This document shows, piece by piece, positions 62,551 to 64,000 of a DNA stretch of 64,000 nt. This DNA comes from Cognatundibacterium aquatile. GTDB lineage: Bacteria > Pseudomonadota > Gammaproteobacteria > Burkholderiales > Burkholderiaceae_D. The stretch is from positions 124,288 to 188,287 of the forward strand of contig NZ_JACOFT010000005.1 of assembly GCF_014699135.1 (NCBI RefSeq), in the 5' to 3' direction. The notes under the pieces were generated by a model. That model saw only the letters and a program-made list of their open reading frames with translations. It searched no databases and was not told the DNA's origin. A program made the translations under genes and the position numbers. Within the stretch, counting starts at the first letter, position 1. Every line of letters starts with the position of its first letter.

Positions 62551-62580
62551 AAAAAGCCCGGTCACGCCGGGCTTTTTTTA
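62551..62580. terminator. Bidirectional terminator after the VIT-family gene
   Basis: AAAAAGCCCGG and CCGGGCTTTTT pair around TCACG, with T-runs on both strands. It serves the VIT gene (plus) and the lipoprotein gene (minus). Confidence 0.85.
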
Positions 62581-62595
62581 TACTGAAAAATCGTA

Positions 62596-63465
62596 TCAGC
62601 TAAGAGCCTGTGCCAGTGCTGTTTTCACATCTGTATCAGTCCAGTTAATCACACGGCTTTCCGACGTGTTACTGCAGGTGAGTTTGACCTGTGTGGTTGA
62701 AACGAATTGCACGCCAACATTGACGCATGTCGAACCTGCCGTACCGACAGCCACCGTGTATTGTCCGCTGGCAGGACGCTGACTCATATTGGTTGAGTCA
62801 GCATTGACGACGAGATTGCTGGATGTGACAACCCGATTGGCGTTGCCATGATTACGGGTATAAGTAAAGCCGCTGGTCGTACTCAGGCTGCTACCGCTAT
62901 TGGTGCTGATGCTGGAAACCGACCCCACGCTGAAGCTTGAGCCCGTTGTCAGGGAGATACCCAGGGTGCCATTCATCACCTGAGTCATTTCCTTGCCCGT
63001 AGTCGATGTGTCGTCGGTCGCGCTGAAATTGATGGTGTTAATCGTATAGCGTGTTGTGCCTATGCTGCTGCCATCTTTTACAGTGATATCACCATTATTT
63101 TGCAGTGTCGCTGATTTGATGCTGCCGACTTGAACCGGGATACCGGTTAGCCCACCCAGGTAGCCGTTGTCCGCCGGAAACCTGCGGATGCAGTTGTTCA
63201 TCGTTGTCAGACTGGTGAGATACGAAACACTACCGCCACCGCCGCAACTGCCGTTGTTGCCAGCGATGACAGCCATGTCGTGAAAGTTTGCCAGCATTTG
63301 CGTACCAGTCCAGCTTTCAGCGAATACCGTCAGTGCTTCGGTCAATCCAGCGCTCGTGGTTCCTGTTGTTGAGCCTGATGTCTTGCTGGTATCGTCGCCA
63401 CCACACGCGCTGAGAGCGGCGATCATAGTGATCATGAGCAGACTGTTTTTGCTAACTGGTTTCAT
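62596..63465 (-). CDS. Ser/Thr/Gly-rich lipoprotein of unknown function
   Basis: 289 residues from the ATG at 63465, with AAGGA five bases before it. A lipobox (A-L-S-A-C) follows the signal. The mature protein is rich in Ser, Thr, Gly and Asn with many short strands (G-S-S-F-S-V-G-S-V-S-S-I-S-T-N) and four spaced Cys outside the lipobox (G-S-C-G-G-G-G, N-N-C-I-R, S-T-C-V-N, L-T-C-S-N), suggesting two disulfides in a beta-rich envelope protein. No family recognised. Confidence 0.75.
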   Translation of the reverse strand: MKPVSKNSLLMITMIAALSACGGDDTSKTSGSTTGTTSAGLTEALTVFAESWTGTQMLANFHDMAVIAGNNGSCGGGGSVSYLTSLTTMNNCIRRFPADNGYLGGLTGIPVQVGSIKSATLQNNGDITVKDGSSIGTTRYTINTINFSATDDTSTTGKEMTQVMNGTLGISLTTGSSFSVGSVSSISTNSGSSLSTTSGFTYTRNHGNANRVVTSSNLVVNADSTNMSQRPASGQYTVAVGTAGSTCVNVGVQFVSTTQVKLTCSNTSESRVINWTDTDVKTALAQALS

Positions 63466-63592
63466 AGACGTCCTTGAAAAAATCGGCTGACATTTCATGA
63501 TGAGCAGGTCAGGTCTGCCCCATTGACAACATGGTAAGCCCGTATTGTAACGGGTAATATCCAAGATGGCAGGGCTATTCAAGCGGATTCGG

Positions 63593-64000
63593 TCATCGGG
63601 AGGATGTTTGTGAATTGTTATCTAGCTTGTGGATCACGGCCAATGCTTCTTTGGTCCATTGTATGCGCCCCTCTTCGTAGGCGATTCCGGCTTTCAGAAT
63701 CAGATAGTGAATTTCGTTTTCGCGCGACAGTGATGGCGCGTTAAAGTCACGCTCTTCGATTGTCCGATAATTGGCCAACTCCTGTTCATGCAGATGCAAG
63801 CGTTTTTCCAGTTCCTCGCTGATTCCCAGCGGACCAATGGCAGCTTCAGCCCGCAGTTTCAGCATCAATTCATCGCGCAGACGCAGTGGGGCGGCGCTTT
63901 CGGCGGCCCAGCGCTGCAATTCTGCACGTCCTGCTGGCAATACCTCGAATCGCTTTTTACCCGCGCGGCCACCTTCGACCTCACTCGAGCTGACCCAGCC
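63593..64000 (-). CDS. PadR-family transcriptional regulator (partial, 5' end missing)
   Basis: The frame is open to the right edge, so only the C-terminal ~135 residues are seen. G-W-V-S-S-S-E-V-E-G-G-R-A-G-K-K and V-L-P-A-G-R-A-E-L are the end of the winged helix of PadR regulators. The rest is the coiled helical PadR C-terminal (Vir_act_alpha_C) domain, with L-R-L-R-D-E-L, E-L-E-K-R-L-H-L-H-E-Q-E-L. The effector is unknown, and the start codon is outside the window. Confidence 0.88.
   Translation of the reverse strand, partial: GWVSSSEVEGGRAGKKRFEVLPAGRAELQRWAAESAAPLRLRDELMLKLRAEAAIGPLGISEELEKRLHLHEQELANYRTIEERDFNAPSLSRENEIHYLILKAGIAYEEGRIQWTKEALAVIHKLDNNSQTSSR

Overview
The window looks like part of a chromosome from a betaproteobacterium of the order Burkholderiales, most likely family Oxalobacteraceae (Herminiimonas / Janthinobacterium sp. 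Marseille type). The grounds are gene order (gpmA beside an EnvC-like gene, ctpA and moeB; a rhodanese gene, grxC, secB and gpsA; hslV-hslU; xerC, a DUF484 gene and dapF), a PhaM-like granule protein, and base composition that looks mid-50s % GC by eye. Nothing was computed or searched. Family names rest on motifs I can read and on recall of the families.

Layout. 1-4.7 kb (minus): glutathione S-transferase fragment, moeB, ctpA, EnvC-like protein, gpmA. 4.7-7.9 kb (plus): rhodanese, grxC, secB, SH3 protein, gpsA. 7.9-12.7 kb (minus): small proteins, free-methionine-sulfoxide reductase, hslU, hslV, a two-STAS protein. 12.9-17.8 kb (minus): a zinc-homeostasis block made of a ZnuD-like receptor, a DUF2946-like protein, a DksA without its zinc finger, a COG0523 GTPase and a Zur-type repressor. 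18.1-24.1 kb: a phosphatase block (PhoX, an unknown secreted protein, two PhoA-type enzymes). 24.4-29.3 kb (minus): xerC, DUF484, dapF, a chemoreceptor. 29.6-41.7 kb: indolepyruvate oxidoreductase, peptide transporter, GST, M28 peptidase, CoA-transferase, envelope proteins, cytochrome c. 41.8-42.4 kb: a gene-free array of co-varying hairpins next to a cold-shock gene. 43.1-49.6 kb: TonB receptor, hydrolase, DUF1045, two VOC proteins, PhnM. 49.6-51.7 kb: an AT-rich accessory patch with a toxin-like/immunity-like gene pair and a decayed XRE regulator. 51.7-64 kb: orphan solute-binding proteins, a kinase-USP fusion beside a phosphoesterase, queC, a flippase, paired DUF3108 genes, PhaM, a VIT-family transporter, a lipoprotein and a PadR fragment.

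The most unusual signals are not protein genes. (1) Four hairpins at 41.87-42.32 kb share a TATCT loop, and their stems differ by compensating changes. They are enclosed by outer stems of unrelated sequence, which looks like a small-RNA array. (2) An ~85-bp dispersed repeat occurs at 6.8, 20.2, 24.3 and 45.6 kb. Its core, TACT-(6-7 G/C-rich bases)-AGTA, resembles the operator of RcnR/CsoR-type repressors. (3) TGCAA-N5-TTGCA boxes in the zinc block are candidate Zur sites. (4) A two-gene cassette in the AT-rich patch has a strong Shine-Dalgarno sequence and an ATGA overlap.

How the genes work together: the zinc block combines uptake, metal insertion, a zinc-sparing transcription factor and a sensor. 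The phosphatase block and PhnM point to scavenging of organic phosphorus. CtpA and the EnvC-like protein belong to cell-wall and periplasmic maintenance. Rhodanese, GrxC, SecB and GpsA are a compact housekeeping run.
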